Source: Gemmatimonadota bacterium (GTDB taxonomy: Bacteria > Gemmatimonadota > Gemmatimonadetes > Gemmatimonadales > Gemmatimonadaceae). Taken from it: a stretch of 64,000 nucleotides of DNA. How positions within the stretch are numbered: the first letter of the stretch is position 1; each line of letters begins with the position of its first letter. The DNA is taken from the NCBI GenBank assembly GCA_016704465.1, contig JADJAD010000007.1, positions 124,001-188,000 of the forward strand, in the 5' to 3' direction. This document shows, piece after piece, positions 8,415 to 18,100 of the stretch. The position numbers and the translations under genes were made by a program. The notes beneath the pieces are model-generated. The model made no database searches and was not told the origin of the DNA. It saw only the letters and a list, made by a program, of their open reading frames with translations.

Positions 8415-9476
8415 ACGGGGGACGGGGGGACGGGGGACGGGAGTTCGGTTGCTCCCGTCCTGGCTGAGGTCTGCGTAGACCAGCGTGACGAACTGTTGGG
8501 CGCGGCGGGGGCCGCCCATGGTGGACTCCCATTCCCGGGCCGGACGCTCGGCGAGCAGGGCGTCGAGCGATGTTTCCCGGGCGCGCGCATCGGCGACCCG
8601 GTCACGTACCGTCTGCAGCATGACGCGATAGCGCACCAGGTCCGCGCGCGACGACACGGCGCCGTGGCCGGGGACGATCACGGTGCGCTCGTCCACGACC
8701 GCCAGCACGCGATCGATCGCTGCCAGCATCCCCGCCACCGATCCACCCGCCCACAGGTCGATGAACGGTGGCGCCCCTACCTCGAAAATGTCGCCGATGT
8801 GCAGCACGTTGGCGCGAGGGAGCCAGATCATGGCGTCGCCGTCGGTGTGGGCGCTGCGGGCATGCCAGACGTGCACTCGCTCGCGGCCGAAGTCGAAGGC
8901 GATGGAGTCGTCGAACGCGCGGGTGGGGAAGGCTCCGGCTGCGAGCGGGGTCCGGTGCCAGTTGTCCCACGCGGCAATCACGGTGTCCTTCACTGCCTGC
9001 ACTGCCACGTTCCGTTGCGCCACCACCTCGGCGCCTAACTGCCGAAAGAATGCGTTGCCCTCGGTGTGGTCGCCATGGTAGTGGGTGTTGACCACCAGGC
9101 GGACCGGTCGCGATGAGAGGCGCCGGATCGCGCTGTCGAGCGCGGCCACCCGCGTGGCCGATTGGGCATCGACGAGCAGGAGCCCGGTGTCACTTTCCAC
9201 CACCAGCACGTTGCCGTTCGCGTAGCCCGAGGCCACGTGAATGCCGGGACGCACGCGCTGCACGGAGATGCCCGATGTGGCGCTGGACGCACCGTCCTGC
9301 GCGCTCGTCGCACCGGCCGGGATGAGCACCGCCAGCACGAGCAGTACCAGTACGAGCCGCTGCACGAGCCGCTGCACGAGCCGCTGCGCGCGCCTGACCG
9401 ACAGCGGCCCAATCAGCGAAAGCGAGGGCGACCGCCGCGCCCGGGCGCAGCGAGGTGTGACCAGCACGAGGGGCAT
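8396..9476 (-). CDS. Secreted metallo-beta-lactamase-fold hydrolase, 3' end unresolved
   Basis: The ATG at 9476 gives a signal peptide (LVLVLLVLAVLIPAGATSAQ). The zinc motif THYHGDH (His132, His134, Asp136, His137) is followed by SAHTDGD and PGHGAVS, so the metal site is complete; this is a B-class beta-lactamase-like periplasmic hydrolase. Homology ends near 8455 (FVTLVYADLSQDG). In this frame there is no stop for a further 2 kb, across the whole facing DUF5916 gene, which is not credible. A one-base shift in the G/C tracts at 8417-8441 would reach the TAA at 8396-8398, the end given here. I infer a homopolymer indel or sequencing error. The DUF5916 gene converges on it. Confidence 0.7.
8417..8441 (+). 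repeat. GGGGGAC heptamer tract (G-quadruplex-like)
   Basis: Four G runs of 5, 6, 5 and 3 bases are separated by AC, directly after the DUF5916 stop and at the end of the converging hydrolase gene. The same heptamer occurs before both MocA-family genes (47395-47434 and 60106-60141). The pattern meets the sequence definition of a G-quadruplex. It is also a likely place for indel errors. Confidence 0.7.
9351..9386. repeat. 12-bp tandem repeat inside a signal-peptide coding region
   Basis: Three copies of a 12-bp unit (YACGAGCCGCTG) lie end to end; the second and third are identical. On the minus strand they encode the repeated QRLV of the hydrolase signal peptide (RLVQRLVQRLV). Because 12 is a multiple of three, copy-number change would lengthen or shorten the n-region without shifting the frame. 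Confidence 0.75.
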
Positions 9477-9618
9477 CGCGCGCACGGAGAGTTCAGTGAC
9501 GACCTGGTGTGGCGCAGACGGCGCCGAGAACCATGCAAGGTGCGCGCGAGTCGCCGGTTTGTCTGCCGCGCAGGGGCGGAACGATTCGAGATTGGTCGAG
9601 GCGTGTCCCGCAGCGTTG

Positions 9619-10383
9619 CTACCGGATCCGAGAACGCTGCGCCGCGATGAGCAATTCGGCGTAGTCGATTCCCGCCGGGGTACGCGAGCCGTGCCACGAC
9701 AGCAGTTCGCCATCACATAGCACCACACGATCCGCGTCGATTGACAGCGCCCCGGCCAGCTCCTGCGCGTGCGTCGACGAAAAAGGGAACGGCTCGCTGG
9801 AGAGGAACACCACGTCGGGCACCGCCGCGCACAGCTCATCCAGCGTGATGGTCGGATACCGCGTCGTCGCCGCACCACACACGTTGCGCCCCCCCGCCAG
9901 CCCGAGCAATGCGCTGATGAACGTGTCGTCGCTGACCGACATCCACGGGTCGCGCCAGATGAGGTAGGCGTACGAGACGGGCGGTGCATCCTGCGCGGCG
10001 GCGCGCACACGCTCGGCTCGGCGCTCGATGTCACCGGCGATGCGCTCCCCCGCGTCGCTGCGGCCGATCGCCGCGGCGATATCGCGGACCATGCTCGCGG
10101 TGTCAGCGGCGGTGCGTGGCATGGAGCTGTGCACGGTGAGTCCGGCGTCGCGCAGGGTGCGCGCATCTTCGAGGCGATTCTCCTCCTCGTTCATCACCAC
10201 CAGGTCGGGGGCGAGGGCAATGATGCGGGCGACCTTCGGGTTCTTGGTCCCGCCGATCTTCTCGACGCCATCGACCCACGGCGAGGGATGCACGCAGAAC
10301 TTGGTGCGCCCAACCACCTCATCGGCAGCGCCGAGGTCGTGCAGGAGTTCGGTGAGCGACGGGCAGAGTGAGACGAGGCGCAT
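9619..10383 (-). CDS. BtuF-like helical-backbone metal receptor (cobalamin-binding type)
   Basis: A 254-residue protein starting MRLVSLCPSLTELLHDLGA, the classic opening of BtuF/FepB-like substrate-binding proteins (SLxPSxTE). It continues with VVGRTKFCVHP, KIGGTKNPKVARIIALAPDLVV and a second lobe with VSYAYLIWRDPWMS and TLDELCAAVPDVVFLSSEPFPF. These are the two lobes bridged by a long helix. No signal peptide is visible from this ATG, although transport versions are periplasmic; an upstream start is possible but the preceding translation is low-complexity. No permease or ATPase of a B12 transporter is adjacent. A role in corrinoid or metal-chelate binding is inferred. Confidence 0.75.
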   Translation of the reverse strand: MRLVSLCPSLTELLHDLGAADEVVGRTKFCVHPSPWVDGVEKIGGTKNPKVARIIALAPDLVVMNEEENRLEDARTLRDAGLTVHSSMPRTAADTASMVRDIAAAIGRSDAGERIAGDIERRAERVRAAAQDAPPVSYAYLIWRDPWMSVSDDTFISALLGLAGGRNVCGAATTRYPTITLDELCAAVPDVVFLSSEPFPFSSTHAQELAGALSIDADRVVLCDGELLSWHGSRTPAGIDYAELLIAAQRSRIR

Positions 10384-10684
10384 GTCGCAGTGTACACTCG
10401 GCCCGAAGTCGAGGGAATCGTCGCCGCGCCGGGTGGCCGAGCACGCGAGTGGTCGAGCACGAGGGTCGTCGAGCACGAGAGTACCGTCGGTCGCACGAGC
10501 AGGGTGCACCAGCTCTGACACCACCGCGCACCACCGCGCACCACCGCGCACCATCGTCAGCGCGAGTCGTTGCGACGGAAATGCACGAGCGGCGCCGCTC
10601 CGTGGTGGAGCGACGCCGCCGGTGATCTCCGTCGAACGCGTGGTAGCGAGCAGTGGCCGCCGCTTCGCGCCCGAGGTGGGTTGG
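10384..10684. other. Intergenic region with short tandem repeats
   Basis: No gene is recognised. It holds three perfect 10-bp units (10521-10550, CCACCGCGCA) and two copies of TCGAGCACGAG near 10452-10477. It lies downstream of the SusD gene and upstream of the BtuF-like gene, both on the minus strand. Confidence 0.5.
10521..10550. repeat. Three 10-bp tandem repeats
   Basis: CCACCGCGCA is repeated three times without mismatch. It is noncoding as far as I can tell and may be part of the leader of the BtuF-like gene. Confidence 0.7.
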
Positions 10685-11953
10685 TTAGAAGTTCGGGTTG
10701 GTCTGCTTCTCCGACAGGGGGGTCGCGAAGCAGAGGTCACGCCCGGCGAGGAGTTCGAGCGGATCGAGATCGCCCGGGCGGTTGAGCGTGGTCCACCGGC
10801 GCAGGTCGCCGAGTCGCCGTCCTTCGATCCACAGTTCGATGCCGCGCTCCCGCTTGAGCGCCGCCCACGCCTGGGTGGCGGTGGTGGCAGTCCACGGCTG
10901 CAGGCTGAGCGCGAGCCTGCGGGCATTGAGGCTTGTCATGGCGCCAGGCACGTCGCCGGCGATGAGCTTGGCCTCGGCCTCGATCAATCGCATCTCCCAG
11001 CCGCTGGACAGGTTGATGCCGGTCGTGCGCAGCGCATACTTGGTCTGGAAGTACCACCGCACGCGCCCGAGATTGCCGACTGCGGCGTCGCCGACCAGGA
11101 CGGTCAGGCTTGAGTCATACGCGACTCGCGGATCGCGCGTCGTCTTGCGATACGCCTCGTTGACCGTGTTCCAGACTGTGTGAGCACGATACGGCTGGTT
11201 GGCCCCTGCCCAGAAGATGCGGTTGTACTGGTCCAGTTCGTTCTGGAAGTACGGCATCACGTAGGTGAAGGCGTTGGCGATCGTTGCCGCATCGCTTGCC
11301 GCCCCCGTGGGGTTGTTGCGCAGGAGCCGAACCGAGGCGCGCCCCGCGGTGGCCGCCTGTGCGAGCGGCACGTTGGCAGCAGCGGTCGCGACCGTGATCG
11401 CCTCGGTGAAGGCGGCCTCGGCGCGCTCGAAGTAGACCGTGTGCGGGCCAGGGGCTCCCCCATTGATCACGCCGTCGCAGAAGTTCTCGCCCAGCAACCG
11501 GTTGGCGTAGCCGGCCCACACGAGGGCCTGGGCCACCGTGGCGCTGCGCCCGGCGGTGGCACCTAACACGGTCTTGCTTCGTGCGGCGGCGTCTTCGGCC
11601 GTCCATCGGGCACGCTGGGCGAAGTTCCACCAGGTGTCTCCATCGTCGTCGCGCAGCTTGCCGGCCTGCTGCTGCACGGAGATGCCGAAGGCGGCGGTGG
11701 AGCCCGCCGGTTGCAACTCGCGCGTGACGGCGGAGCTGGTGTACGACACCCAGTTGAGGGCCTCGGACAGGTCGCGGCCGGCTCCGGCCACCAGCGAGTT
11801 GAGGGCGCCGGGGTTGTCGAGCGCAGCGGCCTGGATGGGGCCGGGGTTGGTCGCGTCGAGCGTGCAACCAGCGAGCGTCGCGGCAATCGCCGCGGTGCAG
11901 CCGGCGCGCAGGACGCGGGTCGTCACTGAGGATGGCATCGTGGTCATGGTCAT
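10685..11953 (-). CDS. RagB/SusD-family nutrient-binding lipoprotein
   Basis: A 422-residue lipoprotein with lipobox LAGC near residue 30, followed by SusD-like helical repeats and the C-terminal signature WAALKRERGIELWIEGRRLGDLRRW found in the family. SusD proteins sit on the outer face and act as the lid of a SusC transporter. The start is 5 bp after the stop of the SusC gene, so they form one operon. The substrate cannot be told: no glycoside hydrolase lies beside them. The protein is at the short end for SusD, as is common outside Bacteroidota. Confidence 0.9.
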   Translation of the reverse strand: MTMTTMPSSVTTRVLRAGCTAAIAATLAGCTLDATNPGPIQAAALDNPGALNSLVAGAGRDLSEALNWVSYTSSAVTRELQPAGSTAAFGISVQQQAGKLRDDDGDTWWNFAQRARWTAEDAAARSKTVLGATAGRSATVAQALVWAGYANRLLGENFCDGVINGGAPGPHTVYFERAEAAFTEAITVATAAANVPLAQAATAGRASVRLLRNNPTGAASDAATIANAFTYVMPYFQNELDQYNRIFWAGANQPYRAHTVWNTVNEAYRKTTRDPRVAYDSSLTVLVGDAAVGNLGRVRWYFQTKYALRTTGINLSSGWEMRLIEAEAKLIAGDVPGAMTSLNARRLALSLQPWTATTATQAWAALKRERGIELWIEGRRLGDLRRWTTLNRPGDLDPLELLAGRDLCFATPLSEKQTNPNF

Positions 11954-11958
11954 GATCC

Positions 11959-14853
11959 TCAGAACGAGAGGCGGAGGGAGGTCAGGAACACCGCCGGCGC
12001 CGGGATGTGCTCCGAGATGTAACGCACGGTGGCGTTGAAGCCGTCGTTCCCCGACATCTCGGGGTCAAACAGTGGCATGCCGTAGTTCTTCCTGAAGAAG
12101 TTCTGCGCCGAGAAGACGAACGAACTGCTCGTGGTCCCCGGAATGGCGCGTCCGAGCGGGATGGTGACGGTCAAGTCGCGAATCTTGAAGAAGTCTGCGG
12201 GGAAGATGAACATGTCGGAGCGGACGTTGGCCGGGATGCAGGTCAGCGTCTCGCGTGCGGTGATCGGCTTCTGCGCCGTGATGTTGGCATAGGCGTCGAA
12301 GCAGGTCGGCCACAGCACCGAACGCGACAGCGCCTGGAACGACGCGTCCTCGTCGATGTAGGCGCCGCCCTGGTACTCGCCGCGGATCGCGATGCTGATG
12401 TTGCGCCACGTGCGCAGGTTGAGGCTGCCGCCAATGATGTGCGTCGGCTGCGAGGGCCCGAAGTCGTGGTTCGACATGGTGTCGGGAGCGACACCACGCG
12501 CATCGGCATTGCGGATGATCTTGCCGCGCAGCACCGGCGCCGGCTGTCCCTCGATGACCCAGCCGAAGTTTCCGACGGTGAACGACGGCGCGCCGCCGAG
12601 GCTGAGCACCTTGCTGTTGTTGGTGCTGATGTTGAGCCCGGCACTGAGGCCGAACGTCGGGCGCTCGACGAGCGAGGCGGTGATGGCGGTCTCGATGCCG
12701 GACTTCTCCATCTCGCCGACGTTGCGCAGCGTGTTGTTGAGGAAGCCGTTGGTCGGGATCGAGCGCACGCTGAACAGGGCGTCGGTCGTCGTCGCCTTGA
12801 AGTACGTGAAGTCGATGCCGACGCGCCCCGAGAACAGGCTCTGGTCGAAGCCGAATTCAGTCTCCGTGGTGCGCTCCGGGCCAAGGTCGGCGTTGCCGAG
12901 GTTGTTCGGGCGTACCGCCGTCGCCGCACCCCAGCCCACCTGGCTGTACGTCCGCACGGCGGCAAAGGCTCCGGGCGCACGACCGGCCGACCCGAAGGCG
13001 GCGCGCAGCTTCAACGTCCCCAGGTTTTCCTTCCAGAAGCTCTCGTCCGACACTACCCACGAGCCGCTGACCTTGGGATAGAACTGGAAGCCGAAGTCGG
13101 TACCGAACGCGCTATTTCCGTCCATGCGACCGCCGACGGTCATGAAGTAGCGATCCTTGTACCCGACCAGCGCCTGCGTGAACGCGCCGCCGGTGATCAC
13201 GCGCTGGCGGTTCTCGTCCGCATTCTTGATGCCGCCCGACGCCACCGTCGGGGCCGACGGTGTCGCGAAGTTCTCGCTCAGCGCGACCACGTCGCCCACG
13301 AGCGAGTTCACGTACTGGGTCCCGCCCGAGGCGGTCACGCGCAGGTCGTTGCCCAGGTTGAACTCGAAGTTGTTCACCCAGTCGGTGCTCAACGTGGTGT
13401 TGGCCCACCGCTGGTTCTGGATCACGCCTAACGGGACGGCCGGGAAGCCGAACGGGCGCACGTTGCGGTTCTCCAGCGCGGCCCGGTCATAGCCGAGCGT
13501 GAAGCGGCTCGAGAAGCGCGCCAGCGGCGTCCACGTCGTGGTCAGCCCGGTGATGGCGCGGTCGATGTAGCTGTCGAGCTGCTGCTCGAAGACGCGGGCG
13601 ATCGTGTCCGAGTTGGCCGTGCCGAAGTAGTTGCGATCGCGCCGGAAGGCATTGAGCGTGACCCCCTGGGCGTTGTTGCCGGCCGGGGTCTGGTTGATGA
13701 GGTTGTTGGTGTACGCCGTGCTCCAGTTCATCGCCACGTTCTTGAGCGGCGTGAAGTCGAGATTGGCGCGCACCTGGTACTTGCGGTCCTTGTCGTTCGG
13801 CAGCACGCCGTCGGTGTTGTCGACGTTCGCGGAGAGCAGGTAGCGAAGGTTGTCGCCCTGTCCGCCAGACACCTGGGCCGACGACCCGTAGCGCACGGCG
13901 TAGTTGTCGGGGCCGAACCGGTCGGTCTCGGTGTTGCGGAGGAACGGATCCATGAAGAGCAGCGGCGCCGAGTCGGTCCCGAACTTCTGCAGGGAGCTGA
14001 TGCCGGAGTTCAGCTGCACGTTCCACTTGGCCGCGCCCGCCACACCGCGCTTGGTGAAGATCTGGATGACCCCGGCCGCTGCGTCGGTGCCGTACAGCGT
14101 CGCCGCCGCCGCCCCCTTCACGATCTCGATGCGCTCGATGTCGTCGGGATTGATGTCGTTCAGCGGGCTCCCGTAGGCATTGGCGCCACGCTGGGTGGTG
14201 CCGGTGAAGATGCCGTTGCGCGGATACTCGTCGCTGCGCGTGCGCACGCCGTCAATGAAGATCAGCGGCTGGTTGGTCAGCGCCACCGACGTGGAACCGC
14301 GCAGGCGGATCGAGGAGCCGGCGCCCGAGTTCCCGGTACCGCCGCCCACGGTCACGCCAGCGACGCGGCCGGCGAGCATGTTGGACACGTTGCTCGGCAC
14401 CTCGGGAATCTCCGAGACCTTCACCTGGCCGATGGAGTTGCCAACCTCGCGCTTGCGCGCCGAGCCACCGGTCCCGGTCACCACCACCTCATCAAGTGAA
14501 ATCGCGCTCTGCGTGAGCGCGAAATCGAGCGTGGCCGTCCCGCCGTCGGTGATGGTCACGGTCTTCTCGGTCGGCGCGTAGCCGATCAGCCGCACGCGTA
14601 CCGCCCGCGCACCCGCTGGCACCGAGACGATCGTATAGGAGCCGTCGGCTGCCGTCTGGCTCCCGAGCGTTGTCCCCGCCACAAAGACCTGGGCGTTGCC
14701 GAGCGGAGCGCCCGACGCGGCGTTGGTCACCTTGCCGCGGATCGTCCCGGCCTGCTGGGCCTCGACGACTGCGGGACCTGCCACGAGCAACAACGCGGCA
14801 AGCGCGCTGAGCCCGTCTGCCCTCCAGGAAAACGCTCGACGACATCTGTGCAT
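11959..14853 (-). CDS. SusC/RagA-family TonB-linked outer-membrane transporter
   Basis: From the ATG at 14853 the product is 964 residues. A signal peptide ends at VEAQQ; next come a carboxypeptidase-regulatory-like domain (TIRGKVTNAASGAPLGNAQV), a SusC box region, and the plug with VRLRGSTSVALTNQPLIFIDGVR and ERIEIVKGAAAATLYG. A 22-strand-type barrel follows and ends in TSLRLSF with a terminal Phe. The start is set by a GGAGGT 4 bases upstream; a longer frame runs to 16545 but is antisense to the signalling gene. It imports a ligand captured by the SusD partner, using TonB energy. Confidence 0.92.
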   Translation of the reverse strand: MHRCRRAFSWRADGLSALAALLLVAGPAVVEAQQAGTIRGKVTNAASGAPLGNAQVFVAGTTLGSQTAADGSYTIVSVPAGARAVRVRLIGYAPTEKTVTITDGGTATLDFALTQSAISLDEVVVTGTGGSARKREVGNSIGQVKVSEIPEVPSNVSNMLAGRVAGVTVGGGTGNSGAGSSIRLRGSTSVALTNQPLIFIDGVRTRSDEYPRNGIFTGTTQRGANAYGSPLNDINPDDIERIEIVKGAAAATLYGTDAAAGVIQIFTKRGVAGAAKWNVQLNSGISSLQKFGTDSAPLLFMDPFLRNTETDRFGPDNYAVRYGSSAQVSGGQGDNLRYLLSANVDNTDGVLPNDKDRKYQVRANLDFTPLKNVAMNWSTAYTNNLINQTPAGNNAQGVTLNAFRRDRNYFGTANSDTIARVFEQQLDSYIDRAITGLTTTWTPLARFSSRFTLGYDRAALENRNVRPFGFPAVPLGVIQNQRWANTTLSTDWVNNFEFNLGNDLRVTASGGTQYVNSLVGDVVALSENFATPSAPTVASGGIKNADENRQRVITGGAFTQALVGYKDRYFMTVGGRMDGNSAFGTDFGFQFYPKVSGSWVVSDESFWKENLGTLKLRAAFGSAGRAPGAFAAVRTYSQVGWGAATAVRPNNLGNADLGPERTTETEFGFDQSLFSGRVGIDFTYFKATTTDALFSVRSIPTNGFLNNTLRNVGEMEKSGIETAITASLVERPTFGLSAGLNISTNNSKVLSLGGAPSFTVGNFGWVIEGQPAPVLRGKIIRNADARGVAPDTMSNHDFGPSQPTHIIGGSLNLRTWRNISIAIRGEYQGGAYIDEDASFQALSRSVLWPTCFDAYANITAQKPITARETLTCIPANVRSDMFIFPADFFKIRDLTVTIPLGRAIPGTTSSSFVFSAQNFFRKNYGMPLFDPEMSGNDGFNATVRYISEHIPAPAVFLTSLRLSF

Positions 14854-14857
14854 CCTG

Positions 14858-14863
14858 ACCTCC
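14858..14863 (-). promoter_or_regulatory. Shine-Dalgarno GGAGGT of the SusC gene
   Basis: A perfect GGAGGT sits 4 bases before the ATG at 14853. The in-frame ATG at 14865 lies upstream of it, so this site favours the shorter start. Confidence 0.75.
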
Positions 14864-15006
14864 ATGACGATGGGATTGCGACGGCGCAGTCGCAGTGCAC
14901 CTCGAGCGGCGTGGGAGCTCGCTGGAAGGGCGACGACGCGTGGGCTCCGGGACGACGGGATGGATCGCACGAGGATCGGGCGATTTTCGTCGCGCAGCGC
15001 GCGGGA

Positions 15007-15036
15007 TAGCATCGACGTGAATGCGGTCGATGTCAA
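15007..15036 (-). promoter_or_regulatory. Possible promoter of the minus-strand SusC operon
   Basis: Reading on the minus strand, a perfect TTGACA (15036-15031) is followed by a weak -10 region around 15013-15008. An inverted repeat ATCGAC-N9-GTCGAT (15011-15031) covers the spacer and could be an operator. This is inferred from sequence only; the -10 match is poor. Confidence 0.3.
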
Positions 15037-15162
15037 CACGGCTATCCTTAATTCGCGGCACGACTTCAGGCTCGGAGAGGGATTCCGCGCGCCCGGACCG
15101 CAACGAGGCGCCACATCAGTCGTCCAGTAATAGTTCTCTCTCATCAAGATGAAGGCCCGCTG

Positions 15163-18100
15163 ATGCTCGCCCCCGCCCCCGCTCCGGCCCCGCTCGGGGC
15201 GCTCCTGGATCAGGGGCGCCTGGCCGAGGCGCGTGGTCAGGTGCTGCCGGCCCGGGAGCTGTACGAGCACGCGCTGCAGTCGCTGCCCTCCAATACGCCC
15301 GCCTGGACAATCGCACGCCTCCTCGTAGGCGTGGGGCGCACCCACCTCGCCACCCGGAATCCGGACGCCGCCCTCGACTGCGTGGAAGCGGTCCTCGGGC
15401 TCCCCGATGAACCCGGAATGCAGGTGGGGCTCGCCGAAGCGCTGGAGCTGCGCGGACGCGTACGAACGCGCGAAGGACAACTCGCCGAGGCACAGGACGA
15501 CTTTGCCGAGGTCCGACGACTGGCCATCGCCGCCGGACGCCCCGCCCTGGCCGCGCAGGCCGCGGTCCGCCTCGCCGACCTCACGGAGCTGACGGGCGAC
15601 CTCGGCGCCACGACCTCCTGGTGTGAAGCCGCCCTGGAGGGCTACCGCTCGTCGGGCGATCACGAGGGAGCAGCGCTTACCGCCTGCCGCCTGGCCATGC
15701 TCTACGGCGACGTCAAGCGCTGGAACAACGCCGAGCAGGCGTTCGTCGACGCCGCGGCCTTCGCGACGCAGCTGCAAGACGATCGTCTCCTCGCGGTGAT
15801 CGAGCTGGGACGCGCCGACATGGCGCTCGACCGAGCCAACGTCGAGCGGGCGCACGTCGCCGCCGAACGGGCCCTCGAGCTCGCCCGACGGATCGAGGAC
15901 CCGCCGCTGATCGCACGCGCCCTGCTCGCCAGCGGCGTCGTGGCGCGCGAGCTGGCCGACCTGCCGCGCGCCGGCCGGCTCCTCGAGCAGGCCGATCGGT
16001 TGGCGGACGAAGCAGAGGACCTTCTCCTGAGCGCCGAGACCGCGCGCGAGCTGGCCGATCTCATGGCCCGCGACGATCGCCACGCCGAGGCGCTGCGCGC
16101 CCTCAACCGCGCCTATCGGGCGGTGACGCAGCTGCGTGTTCGCGGTGCCGAGGGCGACGCCCCCCGGCGCTTGCGGCGCCTCGACGACGGATTTCTCGAC
16201 GTCGTGCGACGCCTGGCCCACAGCATCGAGGCAAAGGACCACGCGACCGCCGGCCACTGCGACCGGGTGGCCGACCTCACCTGCGAGATCGCTCGGCGCA
16301 TGGGGGTCGATGGACAGTCGCTGCGCTGGTATCGCGTCGGTGCCTACCTGCACGACATCGGCAAGCTCGAGGTCCCGCCGACAGTCCTCAACAAGGCTGG
16401 CCGTCTCTCCCCCGAGGAGTGGGCGCTGGTCAAGCGGCACCCGGTCGCGGGCGCCGACATGCTGCGCGGCGTCGATTTCCCGTGGGAGGTGCGCCCGATC
16501 GTCGAATCGCACCACGAGTGCTGGGACGGGTCGGGGTATCCGCATGGGCTCGCGGGCGAGGAGATCCCGCTCGCCGCCCGCATCTTCACCGTCGCCGATG
16601 TCTACGACGCCCTGCTCGCGCGCCGCTCGTTCAAGGTTGCGCTGCCGCGCGACGAGGCGCTCGACGTCATGCGTCGCGATGTGGGACGGCAGTTCGACCC
16701 CGCCGTCTTCAAGGTGTTCGAGGAAGTCATCCGCGAGGGGATTGCCGTCCCGGGGGTCACCTCAGCCTCCGCACCTCCCGTGCGGCCGGAGCCGCGCGAC
16801 CCGCCGATCCTGGACGACGCCCTCACCTCGGTCGCCGACCGCCAGTCGTGGACGTTGCATGCCACCCGGCTGCTCGCAACGCAGCGTGGGGCCGACCAGG
16901 CGGTCGCGTTCCTCTTGCTCGACATCGACCACTTCGCGCGGGTCAACGCCGCGTACGGTCGGCTGCAGGGCGACGACCTGCTCTGGGCGGTCGCCAAGCT
17001 GCTGCAGCGCCGGCTGCGGTTGGGCGACCTCATCGGTCGGCGCGGGGGCGACGAGTTCCTCATCCTGCTGCCGAACACGTCGCCCGAGGTGGCGCGCGAC
17101 ATTGCCGACCGCCTGCGCGACGACTGTGTCCGCCTGCGCTGCGCCCGGCGCGATGCCCCCGCCGAGGAGATCGCGATCTCGGTCTCGATCGCCGTCGCCT
17201 GTGCGCCCGGCGATGGAGAGACGATCGAGTCGCTCGTGGCCGCCGCCGACCGGGCCCTCTTTCGCGCCAAGCGCGACGGTCGGGATCGGGTCGTGGTGGC
17301 CGAGCAATCGGACGCCACCGCCGCCCGCGCCCAGCTCGACTTCGCCGCCTTCGTGGCCCGCGAGGATGAGTTGCGCACGCTGGTCGGGCAGCTGGACCTG
17401 GCCAACCGTGCCGACGCGCGCCTCGTCCTCGTGAACGGCGAGGAAGGGATCGGCAAGACAGCACTCGTCAGGCACCTGGAACCCGAGATCCGCTTGCGGG
17501 CTGGGACGCTGGTCACCGCACAGTGTCTCGACGGCGACCAGGTGTCGCCGTACGCCGCGTGGGCCGACGTCGTATCCCGGCTGCACGCCGCCGGGTTGAT
17601 CGCGCTCGACGAGTGGAAGGCGCTTCCACGACTCGTTCCCGACCTCCCCGCCCCGCGCGATGGCGACGACTGGGCCCTGACACCATCGCTGCTGCAGGAG
17701 GAGATCGTGCGCGTGGTGCGCCGGGTGGCGCGCGAGCGCCTCCTGGTCCTGGTGTTCGAGGACATGCAGTGGGCCGACACTGCCAGCTGGTCGGTGCTCG
17801 AGGCACTGCTGGCGGCACTGGACGACGAGCGGCTGTTCGTGGTCGTGACGCTTCGCCCCGACGAGGCGCGGGGCGTGGCCGAGTGGCGACGCCGGCTCGC
17901 CCAGCACGCCCGCACCACGCATCTCTCGCTTCCTCGCTTCACGGTCGAGGAACTGCGCCGCTGGACGCAGGTGGTCTTTCGCGATGCCGACCCGGGCGAC
18001 GAGTTCCCGCGCGTGCTGCACGGCTACACCGAGGGGATTCCACTGCAGGTCGTGCAGGTGCTGCATGCGCTGGCCGAGGGCGGGGGCATCTGGTACGGGG

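Noticed and set aside
9619..10926. Long N-terminal extension of the BtuF-like protein
   Set aside because: The added residues are Arg/Ser/Pro-rich and cross tandem repeats; the family starts at MRLVSLCPSLTE.
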